NCBI GenBank assembly: GCA_020747065.1 | Contig: JAGMVK010000015.1 | Location: 620,001-684,000, forward strand | DNA length: 64,000 nucleotides | Direction of reading: 5' to 3' | From: Cadophora sp. MPI-SDFR-AT-0126 | Taxonomy: Eukaryota > Ascomycota > Leotiomycetes > Helotiales > Ploettnerulaceae | In this document: one piece after another, positions 44,559 through 57,128 of the stretch | How the letters are laid out: every line of letters starts with the position of its first letter | How positions within the stretch are numbered: the first letter of the stretch is position 1 | Made by a program: the position numbers and the translations under genes | Notes under the pieces: generated by a model | What the model saw: only the letters and a program-made list of their open reading frames with translations | The model's database searches: none | What the model was told of the DNA's origin: nothing

Positions 44559-46281
44559 CTTCCTATGATGCTTTGGTGGGATGTAGTGTGTTGGTGGCAG
44601 AGGATACGTTGAGGTTTTGAGGAATCAATGTCTGTGAGAGCTGGAGTGAGTCTCTCAGAGCTGCTTTCAAGATTTCGAAGTCGCAATGGGGCCTCCGAGG
44701 AATTGTTTGTGCTCTGCAATGCAGGAGAGGATTTGGCGCATAAGTAACATAATCAGCGGCTTCGACACCGAAGCGCCACTTCACTTGCAAACATTCTGAA
44801 GCATACAGATCGGATCAAGATTGTGATCTATCATGACTTACTATACACCAGAGCCGAATAAATCCTGTGTGGCTTACAATAAGCCATCGGTCCAGAGTTC
44901 ATCCAACCAATTCCCTGCCCTCGAGTTCAAGCAAACAAACATCTCGCTTAAATGAGGGGTCGGCATTGTAGATATCAAATCTCCATGTCTTCTATCTTCT
45001 GTCGCGTGCAGATCTCGAGTTACGACAAAAAATGGTCGAAGTTGTTGAGCTGAATGCAGTAATCTTAATTTGCTCGTAGAAATGGCATGTCTGTTTCACG
45101 GATTGAAGAAAGTTGTCCCACTGGTTATGATTTCTTGGTGGCTTCAAAGGCGGGATCATGGAACCACCAGTACTGCGGGATGTTGATGTGCGATTTGTTG
45201 TCAAGTAGCTTACCAACTTATCTCTTCATGGAGCACCACACATCAGGGTAAGTTCTCGTTCCAACCTTGAGAAAGTAATTCAATGAAGCCTGTCCTGGAT
45301 TTTCATTTTTGTTGACTGAAGCTCATTAGACGAAGCCGAAACAGGGTCAACAGGATCAGGCACTTCTCGCTAAAATTTCAGGGGTCGTCGCCTGGAAATG
45401 CCCACCTGACTCTGCGCTCTCACAACTCACAACTCTCTCACCAGCGCCACCACATTTCAACCCATTCATCTCGCTCGAATCATGCATGCGGTACTCATCC
45501 TTCAAAGGATCACGCACCTGAATCATCCAATACCAATGGTAGCCTCATGTCACGAAAATTACCCCGCTAACGCCAAACAAAACATCGCTAGTCAAATCTC
45601 GCCAAGGTTTTGACATCGTCTCAGACTCCCAGCTCGTGCCAGCCATCTCTCCTGGGCACGTTTCAAAAATGTATCAAAGCACCGCCCACGCGATCTTTGA
45701 TCTCATTTCCCAACTCTCAATCTCACACCTTCTTCCTCGGTCTGGTTCCGGGACTGAAGAAGAATAAAATTGTCTGTCAACGACTTCAACCGCTCAATTC
45801 TACCCCGCGTCTCCCTCACTGTATTATAATAAATCCGTCCTGGCGGCGCTGGATCTGTACCTAGCTTTTAAAGCTCCTCTGATGATGTGCTGGATTTCAT
45901 GATAATTTTTCTTCGACTTTTAATATCGATAATCGGGACTCGAAGTTTGTTTTGGGCGCTCGATTGCAACCACAACTGGGGTCTATTTATGCGTGTAACC
46001 TCTATATGCAGGTACGTGAGCAAATGTTCGAAACCAAACCTTGAACGGAACGAACTCTATCCTTTGTTTTTTCATGCGGTATCTGTACATGTACATGCAT
46101 GGTACTGGGTAGCTAACAAAGGGCCAATTAGTCTTCTGGCACGGCGTTGATTACTTCTCGTTTTCCCTATCACTGCCTGCAGTGACTTCGGCTGCCCAAA
46201 ATAAAGTAAAACGATACTGGACTGGACTGGAATTCTTTCGATTGTTGGTGGTACAACGTTGTGAGAGGTTAAGGGTTCACC
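44559..46281. other. Intergenic region (1.7 kb)
   Basis: No supported gene. It holds the promoter of Myb-like copy 2 on the left and that of the coiled-coil gene on the right. The frame at 45610-45864 has no recognisable features. Confidence 0.4.
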
Positions 46282-49021
46282 ATGTCGACATGGGGTTCTT
46301 ACTTTTCTTCTTATGTGAAGAAGAAGCCTGCTGGAGAGGCGACAGAATCAACACCAAAAGTCAATGCGACTACGACGGAAATATCACCAATCACGAAAGT
46401 TGACACCTCGCTCCTCAATGCGCCAGCTTCAACGACTGCAACGACAACGGCCGCGAAGCCTCCCTCTGTCAGGAAAGCGACCGACGGTTTCCAGCGCACA
46501 AATTCGAGCGCAAAGAAATTATACGAGATTCCTAAAGAGCCAGTCATGAAAGACGGCTTGGTAGGGCAGAAAGCGGCGTCGAATGCGTCGAGAGTGGCGA
46601 GGATGTTTGGATACGCAGCGAGCGCATACACACCTCCGGTTGAGGAGCCAAAACCATCACTGCCGGTGGCCCCTTTAATTGCTATGGTTGAGGCGACGCC
46701 TCCAAAACAAGATATCAAGGTTGATAGACCCGTTTCCCCAATGCTGGCAATGGTCGCGGCGGCTAGTCCGAAGAAACCAGAGCCTAAGGTGATGCCGATT
46801 GTGGATGCGGTGTTGAAGTACAAGAAGGAGAATCCTAGTGTATCTACGAAGCCGAAGTCGAAAAAGGACGAGGTACAAGATATGTTGGATTTCTTTGCGA
46901 GTCAACTTGATGCGCCGAGTGATGCTCTGGCTTTACCGAGTGATAAGAAGGTGGCTGCTGTTGAGCCCAAGGTGGAAAAAGCTAAACCGAAGGCATTGGA
47001 TATGCTGGACTTCTTTTCCAGTCAATTGGATGCTCCTCAAGACGCGCTTGCTTTACCAGGTGAAAAGAAGGCTGAGGCTTCGACACCTGTGGTCAAGACT
47101 AAACCGAAGACTGGCGATTCGCTTGGATTTTTCTCGAGTCAATTAGACTCTGCAGATGATCTATTTGCCCTCCCTGGTCACGACAAGAAGGCAGAAGTTC
47201 CAAAGCCAGTGGTCAAGGAACAGCCAAGAATGGTACAAGTGAGCAATATTTTCACACTCCACCGTCTCAATACTGATTTTGTCGCAGAGAGATCCCCCAA
47301 TCAAACCTATAGCCCGAAAAGACTCCGGCTGGAGCAGTCAAGGCTCAAACACATCCCAAGAGCTGAAACAGATAATGTCGTCTCCTAGAAGCAATGTCTG
47401 GAGTCGTTCAACTTCACGCACATCTTCCGAACTAAACTCTGTCGTCAGCGGCCGTAAAGATTCTGTCTGGAGCCAGCAAGGTTCACCTACCTTCTCCGAG
47501 CGAGCAATGTCTATCAAAAAGCGAACATCACTCATCGAGCAAGATGTCATGCAGATCCGAGGCCGGATCCTCTCGTATGGAGAGGACGACGAACAGTTGA
47601 AACTCGAGCGTAAACGTAGGGATGCGGAACATGAAAGAATCGTGGAGCTGCAGACGCAAGCTCAACGAATTATTTTTGAGAGAGAGCAGATGGAGATGGA
47701 GCGTGATCGGATGCTGGAAGAACAATTACGATTCGAGAAGGAAGCTGAACGTATCGCCGAGGAAGCGGAGTCGATGCGGAAGTTTGTGGAGAGTGTGGAG
47801 AGGGAGAGACAGTTGGATCTGGAGAATCAGGAGAAAAAGAGGAGGAGGAAGGAGGCTGAAGAGAGGGCTAGACGGGAAGCGAAGGAGGCGGAAAGGAGGA
47901 GGATTGAAGCGGAGGAGGAAGCCGAGCGGAGACGGCTTGAACAGGAGGAGGAAGCTAGAAAGGAAGCTGAGCTGGCTGCTGAGCTTGAAGCCGAGAGAGC
48001 AGCGCGGGAGATGGAGAAAGAGCGGAAACGTGTTGCGGAACTGGAGAGAAAGCAGCAATATGAAGCTAAGGAGGACCGATTGGCGAAGGAGGAAGCTGAT
48101 CGGCTGACGGCTAAGATGCGGAAATACGAGGAAGAGAAGCAAGCAGAGCGACGATACTATGGGGAGGAAGAGGAGAGGAAACGAGATGTCGCGAGACAGA
48201 AAGAGTTGGATCGGCAAGAATATGAGGAGGAGCAGGAGAGGAAACGGGAAGCTGGACGACAGAGGAGACTTGCTGCGAAGGAGCGTCAGGAACAAGAAGA
48301 GCGTTTACGCTTGGAGCAGGAAGCTGCCAAGGAAATACGAGCGCTTGAAGAAGAGAGAATCGAGAAGCAGCAAAGACGAGAAGCGGAAAGAAGAGCTAAT
48401 CAGCTTTTCAAAGAAGAGGAAGAACGCCGACTCTTCGAGCAAAAGCAAGAGCGTCAACTTTACGAACAAGAACAAGCAGAACGACGATTCGAGCAAGAAG
48501 AAGCTGAAAGGAGCAGGGCTGCTGGTGCAGGCAAACTCGCTGACGCATATAGATTCGACTCGAACGTCTCCAGTAAACCAATGCTCAGTCCATCCGTCTA
48601 CGAGGACGAGACTTACGAGTCAGAAGAAGAGCGCGAGGAGACAAAAGAAGAGAAGCTAGCCAAAGCAGAAGAAAAGATTCGCATGGCATTCGCTGGTCTG
48701 GCGCAGGAGAGAGGACAACAAGCACCTCCTACACCAGCTCCTGTTTCTCCTCTTCCGAGATCAAATACTGTTCGTAACGATCGTGGACCAGGTGGCTATG
48801 GTGGATTCGGTGCTGGTGAGCTGCGGCCTAGTCCGAGTATGAGACAGGAGAAGGGTGTTTCGAGATTTAATACTACGGGAGGAGCAGCAAAGCTGCAGAA
48901 ACGAGTGATGCCGCAGCCTGGACTGGTGAAGGTCAATAATGTTAGTGGTCGTCCTATGGGACTGCCCAGCGGACCGAGAGCTGGTGGTTTGCCTGGTGGA
49001 CCCAGGCCGGTGAGACGATGA
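46282..49021 (+). CDS. Long coiled-coil protein with three FFxSQLD repeats
   Basis: Two exons (46282-47238 and 47288-49021) give 896 aa. Residues 1-195 are low-complexity and rich in Ala, Pro, Thr and Lys. Between about residues 198 and 306 there are three tandem repeats of 35-40 aa with the core LDFF(A/S)SQLDAPxDALALP; the third copy is the most diverged. A Ser-rich linker with two related K-D-S-x-W-S motifs follows. About 330 residues (roughly 400-730) of nearly uninterrupted, heptad-like Glu/Arg/Lys-rich coiled coil come next, then a Gly/Pro-rich C terminus ending PGGPRPVRR. The layout suggests a cytoskeletal or trafficking scaffold in which the short repeats are binding motifs. I do not recognise a named family. 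Confidence 0.75.
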
Positions 49022-49505
49022 AGAGGACTTCCCTTTCTTGTTAAGATACCCATTTAACGAATTTCAACGTAATTATGCCAATATACCGTTTATGAGTGCT
49101 TTGATACTTGTTATCGTTCGTCCTGCATTAGAATTTGATTGATCTTTGTTTTGTACCGAAGTATGGAGCTCTGCCATCGACCTCTCCACCTCTGCCATAA
49201 TTCACACCCCGTTTTTTTTTTTTTAAAAAAAAAGGTCGATTGAAGAATAGAAGGCGCGCTTTCAACAAGACGCTAGACACCACAAAAACCAGATCGAGCC
49301 ACAGTTCCTCCTCCATACCACATGAGCCTGAAACGCAGATGGAGCTTACGAATACGCAGCTCTCCCTCGTATCATCAGAACCACATCTCTCGTCTTCTCC
49401 CACTCCCTCCTCAAAACCATTTACATCATTCAAGCCAGGCAACTACATACGGTTCAATTTTCCCGTCATGCTATTATGGTAATAAAAATTCCCATCAGGA
49501 CCTTT
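49022..49505. other. Convergent spacer with poly(T)/poly(A)
   Basis: It contains a T13 run followed directly by an A10 run (49212-49234). The run could form a hairpin and act in 3' end formation of either converging gene. No gene is supported. Confidence 0.45.
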
Positions 49506-49907
49506 CTACACTCCACCAGCACGCACAACTTCACTGATCTCCTCCATTTCATCGTCGGTGTTGGCGTTTTCGCTTTCGCTTTCGCTTTCGCTTTCGCTTT
49601 CATTCTCACTTTCGGCTTCAGGGATATCGTCCCTTTCGACCCACTCGGTGATACAATTGCTCTGGAAGGTACTTCTGAGGATGGGGATGTCTTCATAGAA
49701 CCATGCCTCGAGAGAATCGAAGTGATCATCGATAGACTTGTCGAGAGAATCGAGGTAGGCGTCGATAGATCGGAAGAAAGGATGGAGATAGGCATAGGCA
49801 GATCTGGAGACTGAGATGGATATCTTGACTATGGATCTCCAGTGCATGCTTGCCACGAGGACGGCGAGAGTGGGTAGGAGGTAGAGAATGATCTCTGAAA
49901 ATAACAT
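49506..49907 (-). CDS. Small membrane protein with acidic Glu-Ser repeat tail
   Basis: A single frame of 133 aa starts MLFSEIILYLLPTLAVLVASMHW, a signal-anchor or signal-peptide-like stretch. An amphipathic region with repeated YLDSL/FDSL words follows. The tail is strongly acidic and includes (ES)5, encoded by five exact CGCTTT hexamers on the plus strand (49571-49600). Codon use and the ordered layout look real, but I know no family. Confidence 0.5.
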   Translation of the reverse strand: MLFSEIILYLLPTLAVLVASMHWRSIVKISISVSRSAYAYLHPFFRSIDAYLDSLDKSIDDHFDSLEAWFYEDIPILRSTFQSNCITEWVERDDIPEAESENESESESESESENANTDDEMEEISEVVRAGGV

Positions 49908-52241
49908 GGTGGAAGGATCGAGTGATTTATCTGCGAAAAGAGTGGTTAGTTGATTTCAAAAAGAACATCTAGAATAGGAGAAAAGAGCTGAAGATAAGTT
50001 TAGTGAAGTTGAGAGTATACGTGTATTGTTGAAGTCTCAGATGTGACCGCCAGACGAGGGAACGAAACTTAGCGTACGGTATTGTGCCAAGTTTTGTTCA
50101 ACTCTGTAAGGTAGATGCCGGCAATTTACAAGCCACTGCTCGTCAGATCGAATTGTATCCATGATAGTAAAATGAAGCGAGGACACACGTCTTCATCTGC
50201 ATTTCGCAACCATGACCTTCAGCTCAGCTCTACCCGTGCCAGCTCATCATCTCATCCTCATCTTTCAAGCTCCTGGGCTGAGAGGCTCATCGTATATGGT
50301 GTGATGCTGAGCAATCTAGCAATCAATCAGTTAACGCTGCCTCTCACGCTCGAGTCAGATATTTGGATCCCCAAGCCAAGCGAAACGAAGCGAGAAGTAA
50401 ACAGCCACGTAGTGTTCGTTCACGCACTCCTATCCCATACTACCCAACTCAGGGCAAAATAAAACAGGCATCTATTAACTCCCCATCCCTATCTGCCTAC
50501 CTGCCTGAAACCCATACAATCTGTAAACGAGCATTTGCGATTCATTAACCGAGCAGTATCAACGCCACCCACCCACACCATACTGCACCACGCCAAACCA
50601 GACCAGCAGTTATAGTCCCGCCGACCTAGCAATAGCAAGTGAAGTCAATTGCACACGAAATGGGAGTAGGAATCTTCTCGATGCAGTACCCGTCTATCTC
50701 CCTACCCACTTCTATGTACCACAACTTTTTAATCTAGCCGCTAATCTATCCTAACAACAGATGCATGCATTTGCATGGCAAAGCAACGCAACCCGACCCA
50801 AACCCCCGAAACCAACCTCCATCTCTCAAATCGACCAAGATCCTTCCTTACCTTGGCCTCTAACCTTTTCCTTTTCCTTTCCTTTCCCTTTCTTTTCCCT
50901 CCCAATTCCCAATACACACCTCCAACCCTTCCCTCCGTCCCATCCCCCAAACTCTCCATACGCCCTATGCTCTCCTTTCGTAATGTTGGTGGCGTCAATC
51001 ATCCCATCTTTCCCCCTCCCTTCTCTCCCATCCACACCGACCTCACAGCGGGCTACCAGCCGGCCGCTTGACCTACAATCAGACCCAGACCAGGTCCCGA
51101 CCCAGACCGACCGAGTCAATAAATCCTTCACAATCTCCCAACCTCCCAATTTCCCAGTTTAGCTTTCCAACTTTTACGTGCCTCAGCAGTGCAGAGTGCA
51201 GCCAGTTTAAAATCCTTAATTCTAAATCGTAATTCCTATTCTTATTTCCACAGCCACCTCATCCTCAATAATACCAACATTAACGGCAAGAGTACGTATG
51301 TAGTGCGATTAGCCGAGCGTCTACTACGGAATCCCAAGAACGTACTCGTAGAACGAACAACACAAAACAACACGCATAACACAACTTAAGTCAACAAGGC
51401 CATCGAAGATATCATTCACATCTCAAGCTACCGTTATCTAGCAACATTTTTTTACTCTCAATCTCTCTATCTTTCCTTTGCACTCCCCGCCCACCACGTT
51501 TACCAGCAAGCCAGCAATGCAACGCTCGCTGATTCGTTCCAAAAGGTATAGCTTACCCGTCTCCCTCATCTCCTTCATCTCAAGATGTCAACGCATTAAG
51601 TCCATGCATGAACCACTTTGACGGTCCACTCTCGTGTTGAAAGATCCCATATGTACCCTTTCGATCCCTTTCCATGTCCGGTTGAAGCCTCGAAAGAAAG
51701 AAAGCAACGCCCACAATGCCGCCTAGCTGTTCGTCTGTCGTATCCATACCTTTCATCCTTCACAGCATATCTATCCTCCACTTCCTCCCATCCCTCCCTT
51801 AAAACCACGTGTTCAACGCGCCCATGCGATAGCCCCAAGCACGGCCAAATGCCCACCTAAATATCAATCCCATTCCACATCCACCTATCCCTCTATCAAT
51901 CCCCCAAAAGCGTCGCGCAGGCTGAAACAAGCCCAAGCGAATTCCAAATGCAGCTAAATATCTCAATTGCAAAAGATCAAAACCGTAAACCGAAAAACAC
52001 TCACAAGCAAAAAAGTTAAAAGCCCTATGAAACGCCATGCTAAATACAACGCCTTGAGCCGGTTCTGTGTATAACAACGAAACGAACAGAGAAACATGGA
52101 AAAGGAAGTCAGACAGGTAGACAAGGAAGCAATGATATAATGGCCAGCCAATTAATGATCCCATTCACTCCCCTTTGACAATGGCTTCGAGAATGCAGCA
52201 ATATGTATGATGAGATCCATGCAAGTTGAAATCGGCTTCTC
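49908..52241. other. Long intergenic region (2.3 kb)
   Basis: No supported gene. The stretch 50770-51060 is C/T-rich on the plus strand. Frames on both strands are low-complexity and shadow each other. Confidence 0.4.
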
Positions 52242-53387
52242 TCAGGAGTTAGTCCGTGGTTGAGTACCCATGTATGTGACAGGAACGCGGGTCATGCCAG
52301 GATTGATGCTGAGGATTGAGGGTACTCTAGCATCTCTTGCTGGGTTCATCGCGGCCGGGACAATTCTAGATCGGGGTCTGAGATTGGACCTCGACTGGAA
52401 TGGTGAGCTGGTCGTACTTGAAGTAGACGGAGTTCTTGAGAATGGTGAAGTAGTAGAGTTTGTTGCGGCTGGTGGTCTCGAAACGAACAGAGGATTTGTA
52501 CTTCTCGAGCCATGTGTAGATGTAGGACCATCATGGGGATCATCCATCCTCCGATTACCATCTGCAAGGTGTTGCCGAACGATGTTATGTAGAGCCTCTG
52601 GAATTTGTGACCACTGTCCCATTCTAGCTGCGGTCAGAAGTCTCGAAGGCATATCGGAGTTGTCGACTGCAGGCCTAGTACCCGGAATATTGGCATTTGG
52701 CGAAAGTTCCGTTGGCATATATGGCATACCTCCAGATTCGGCGGCTTCCTTCAACCATTGCTCCCATGCTTCGTCCATCACTGTATCGCTTCCAGCCTCT
52801 CGTAGAGCAGCATTTGCTCGCAGCTGCTCATTCAAAGCGACTCCCACGCTCTGAATCTCAACATCCGAGTCATCTATATCCTCGTCCATTTCGTTCTCGG
52901 CCTCGTTATCCTCGGTCTCCTCATCCTCCTGAATGTCCTCCATATCCTCAATATCGGCACGTTGCGCCAACGGGGCAACAGGGACGCGCAGCTCAGGTGG
53001 AACCCAGTCAAAAATTCCATCTGACGTGGTGTCTCGAATCACGATTCCCTGTTCCCGCTCAAATCTCTCCTTTGCCCAACGTGTACCCTCCCATTTTGTC
53101 AAGCTCGCAATCTCGTGTTTCGTCAGCCCAACATTGTCGAACGCGCGGAAGAGTCTTCGATGCCATGGGTACCGGGAAAGTCGGACTCGGTGTGGCTGAT
53201 AGGAGTAGTCAAGACCCGGATATTTTGCTTCCTGCGAAGAGAGATGCCCGTAGAAAGCTTGCGTCTCGAGACGGACTTCTGGAACGAGGTTTCGCTGTAG
53301 CAAGCCCTGGAAATTCTGCGGATCATTAGGTTTTGGTTTGGGAAACATAAACTCGTAAACGAGCTGATCAACTGCTGGCCCCTTCAT
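52242..53387 (-). CDS. Conserved-looking fungal protein of unknown function
   Basis: One uninterrupted frame gives 381 aa. The N-terminal half has a folded-looking core (LSRYPWHRRLFRAFDNVG, then HEIASLTKWEGTRWAKERFE) that contains strings of conserved-type aromatic residues. A very acidic patch follows (EDMEDIQEDEETEDNE). The C-terminal 150 residues are Ser/Thr/Pro-rich and probably disordered. The 'WEGTRWAKERFE' block suggests a fungal family restricted to filamentous ascomycetes, but I cannot name it. No signal peptide or membrane helix is seen. An intracellular, possibly nuclear, role is a guess. Confidence 0.65.
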   Translation of the reverse strand: MKGPAVDQLVYEFMFPKPKPNDPQNFQGLLQRNLVPEVRLETQAFYGHLSSQEAKYPGLDYSYQPHRVRLSRYPWHRRLFRAFDNVGLTKHEIASLTKWEGTRWAKERFEREQGIVIRDTTSDGIFDWVPPELRVPVAPLAQRADIEDMEDIQEDEETEDNEAENEMDEDIDDSDVEIQSVGVALNEQLRANAALREAGSDTVMDEAWEQWLKEAAESGGMPYMPTELSPNANIPGTRPAVDNSDMPSRLLTAARMGQWSQIPEALHNIVRQHLADGNRRMDDPHDGPTSTHGSRSTNPLFVSRPPAATNSTTSPFSRTPSTSSTTSSPFQSRSNLRPRSRIVPAAMNPARDARVPSILSINPGMTRVPVTYMGTQPRTNS

Positions 53388-56300
53388 CTTGCAGACCTGC
53401 GGTGTTTTTGCTGGACGTGTCGTGGCCTCAGAAGTTGAGGTCTTTCTGAGGCGGCGTAGAGGGGCACAATGAGAACTGCGCAGACGGAAAGATCAGAAGT
53501 GTTCAAGATCCTTGAAGGTTGTGGGGCGTCTCGAGATTATGAATCCGCGACGTGGTTGTGGTCGTGTCCGTCCGTGCCTGGATAGGATATCACAGGAAGC
53601 GGATATGGTGGGGGACTCGAGAGTGTCGCTACGCAAGGAGAGAGACCAGTAAGGGTCCTGGAGGACAAATTTAAAGCTGGGCGAGGAGATGTTGTGCTCG
53701 CAGAGAGAAGATTGGGAAGATGAGAAGTGGCGGGTGTGACTGAGTAAGACGGAGAGAGAATATTATATGCTGGTGGTGGTGGGTTTGACTCGGCGGTTCC
53801 TTCTCGAACAGTGAATTCCTCAGCTCCGAGTCCGGGTATGGATCAACAATGATTCACAGCCACCAGCCAACATAGATGTGAATAAATCCCAAATCGAACT
53901 TTTTGGCAGATCCGCAGACTCTCAGGACAGTCCCAATCTCTCCTCGCGCCCGGTGGGTTGTAACAAGCGTAGTTAGGTCAGGTTGTACAAGTCTCCACGC
54001 AAGATTGGCCTTTCCTTTTCGTAAAACCAACCAGCCAGCACTCCTCCCTTTCTATACGTGTCGTTCAAATCGTTTCCTTCGTTAAGTAGACTGGTCCTTC
54101 CTACTCTGCAATGTAATGCCCGTCCGTCGTATTCCTCCAGTTGGTGTGACAGAGACCTACCCTCTCACGAACTGCACTGACTGCTGCGGATGCAGGAATC
54201 GAACACACTTTCGAGGAGCGGGCTTCGACCTTTTCAATATCAGTGGGTGCGTGCGTGCGTGCGTGCCGACTTGGAGGAATGGGTGGCTCGGAATTCGTAG
54301 GAAGAGGGAATAGTAGAAAGAGGTCGTGGGATGTGGCCGTTACAAAGCGGTCGCAGTTCGGGTTGCGAGGTCTTGTGGTGTTGAGTTGTGTGGTTTGCGG
54401 TGAGTCGGGTCTGGTCGGTCGGTCGGCCAAGTGGTGAGCGTCGAGTCGTAAAATTGTCGAGAATAGGCCGGAGACGTAGGCCAGAGGAAGTGGGATGGAC
54501 GGTATGATGAATGGTTGAGAAAGGAGAGGAAGGGATTGGACAGGATGCAGGGATAGAATGGGGATGGGATTGTTAATACACGCCACTAACAAAAGAAAGG
54601 AATAGTCTCAAGAGATTGCCGGCTGGCTGGTATGAGGTCAAGGTTGATTCGTGAGGTAACGAATGTTGTGATTCGGTAGAAAATAAAAAGGAGGAGAGGA
54701 GCTGAAATATTCTTTTGATTGCCTTCCCTATCTTATCTTTCCTCTCTCCCTTTTTTTTGAACCTTCTTCTCCCCTTCTTCCCTGGCTTTAATCTTCAATC
54801 TGCCAGAATGTTACAATGCAACACAACAATCCTCGGGTCCTGAAGATCCAGCCAGGTCCAGGATCAGGTTCAGGTCCAGATGCTGATCAAATCCAGATCC
54901 TTGCCGTGATCCGCACAGTATCACCTCACTTCTATTCGGTACGGGCATGCACGGCATTTATTCTCGCCTTACTTCGCCTGGACAAGCATCCTGAAGTAAT
55001 TCCAGTCCAATCAATGCAAATGCGAACCTTGGAAGTCCCTCCCCTTCCACCCCTCCTATTCATTCCTTGACCGTCGAATCCACACCAACACACAAGTCAA
55101 TCAAATCGAATCAAATCAAATACAAACCCTTCCCACAATCCTCCACCCATAAACCAATCATCTTCACTACCTGCAATAAACTCACGACTTATCAACTCCA
55201 TTCCAGCGAGTCGTGAAGCGAAAACCAATAAACACCAATTGTCACTACTGCACAACCAACTCGCTCCGAGCTCAAGCATAATCCCACAGCCAATGAGCAG
55301 CCCAAGCAGCCTTCCGTCTCTGGATGTATGTACCTGTCCCGAAACGATTGTGACCGGGAGGCTTGACCTTTAAGGTTAAAATCTTGATCACAATCTTGAT
55401 TTTGATATCAGGTGGACTCTTGGTTTGTTGGTTGGTTGGTTGGACCTGAAGTTGGAGCTTTATCGAGAAGTTTCCTATATTCGAGACGAACATTCAACTC
55501 GACACCGTACAACTTGTATACCGCACAGCGTTACACAGTCATACGAATGCATCTACTTCGTACATCTCACTCTTACTTCCCCGAATATATAAGTCGACGT
55601 GTCCAGCTTCCCTGGAAATTTTCTGTACTCGTCACCAAACTCGGTGCAGTATAACACTATCCCCTGCATGGCTCCGTTGTCCAGGTACAAGTACTTGCAC
55701 CTGTCCTCTCCACTAACTAGCTAGTATATCCAGCCTCCTTACCATGGAACGGAGGTGTGGCCTCCAGCTTTCGATTCGAGAACCAAAAGATGACGCTGAC
55801 GATGCAGTGATACAGCTCTTATTAAGAGTGACACGTCTGCTTACCGACCCGCCTAATTCCCACCACCCACTTCCTACACTTCTAGGGCTATGGCAATGAG
55901 GGATATCCTTCCACAAATTCGTTAAAGTGAGTAACAATAACTTCTAAGGCCTACTGGACTGTCCATTCTCCATCTCATAACCTCCACTCCAGCGTACCCC
56001 CTCCAGCCCTTGCATCTACTCGTCGTCCACATGACCAAAAAACCTACCATTTCACGAATTCAAACCCACTCAAAAGCCCCGAGAAGATGCGACCACGTCT
56101 TCAATCCTTCAATACTTCACAGCCAAAGGGATATCCCTCCCTCTTAAAGGGAACTTGGCCTTGACCTGTCTGACTTCCTCCAACACTCCAAGCGAGCAGC
56201 AATTGTTAACCCCACCGATTCCACTCCACTCACTCACTCACTCATTGACTGGCAACCCCTCCAACCCCTCCAACGCTTCAAATTCCAAGAAAACGAGTAC

Positions 56301-57128
56301 ACAAGTGACCCTCCGACGAGACTGACCGGCACATGATATGTTATAACACGGAAATACCAATCAAAGCACTACCTCAATCCCCGCAGCTTGGCCAGGTAAG
56401 TCAGAGCCTGCGCCCTCCCCACCAATAACCAACAACCCCACCAACTCGCCTGAGACCAGCGACCTTTTTCAGCGGCCTCGACCAGCCACTTTACATCTCC
56501 AACCACAACCACAACCACAACCACACCCCGAGGTATCTTACTCAGGAAATCCAGATTCACAGCCCTTGAAAAGTCGTGCTCATGATGACCACGGCTGGCC
56601 TAGAGCGTTGGGAGGGATTGATGGTGAGTGATTGGATGAGGCCTTGCAGGATACAGAAACCGTGGTAGGGGCGGGGAAGAAGGACGCCAACACATCACTG
56701 CAAAGTAAACAATATACACGACTTACTGGTCCTGAGGGGAAGATAATCCTCATCCCCATGTATCTACACTTAGGACACATAGGAGACAAACCTGACTGCA
56801 AATAGTTCATGTTGAATTACGAGCGAGTGAGATAACTACCTAGCTATTCAGGTCAAGACTGTTTTGAGTCCAAATACGCCTGATATAAATGCGAATGCCA
56901 ATGCATGGGTATAATGCTCCTTGTCCATGTTCCTCCCTTCCATAGCCTTTCTCTCCATGCGCCATAGCAAAATAAAGCAAATGCCTTGGGTATTCATCTC
57001 TTAGACGCCAAATCACCGTACCCGATGCCTACCGTGCGCCAGTTTTGTAAAATAGCAAACAATGTCCCTCGATTTTTCATCCTCCTAGCTTAGTCGTCTA
57101 CCGTCCCCTCAAAGATGCCTAACGACAC
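53388..57128. other. Long intergenic region (3.7 kb)
   Basis: No gene is supported on either strand. It contains a GTGC-GTGC microsatellite-like patch at about 54246-54266, CT-rich patches near 54760 and 56240, and short frames without domains. Part of it must be the promoter of the gene at 52242 (left). Confidence 0.35.

Noticed and set aside
47622..48659. Long frames in other phases and on the opposite strand within the coiled-coil gene
   Set aside because: They are shadows of a purine-rich coding sequence and consist of Arg/Lys- or Leu/Ser-rich low-complexity translation.
50826..51149. Frames on both strands in the 50-51 kb spacer
   Set aside because: CT-rich and GA-rich low-complexity sequence opens frames on both strands at once; no domains or splice pattern.
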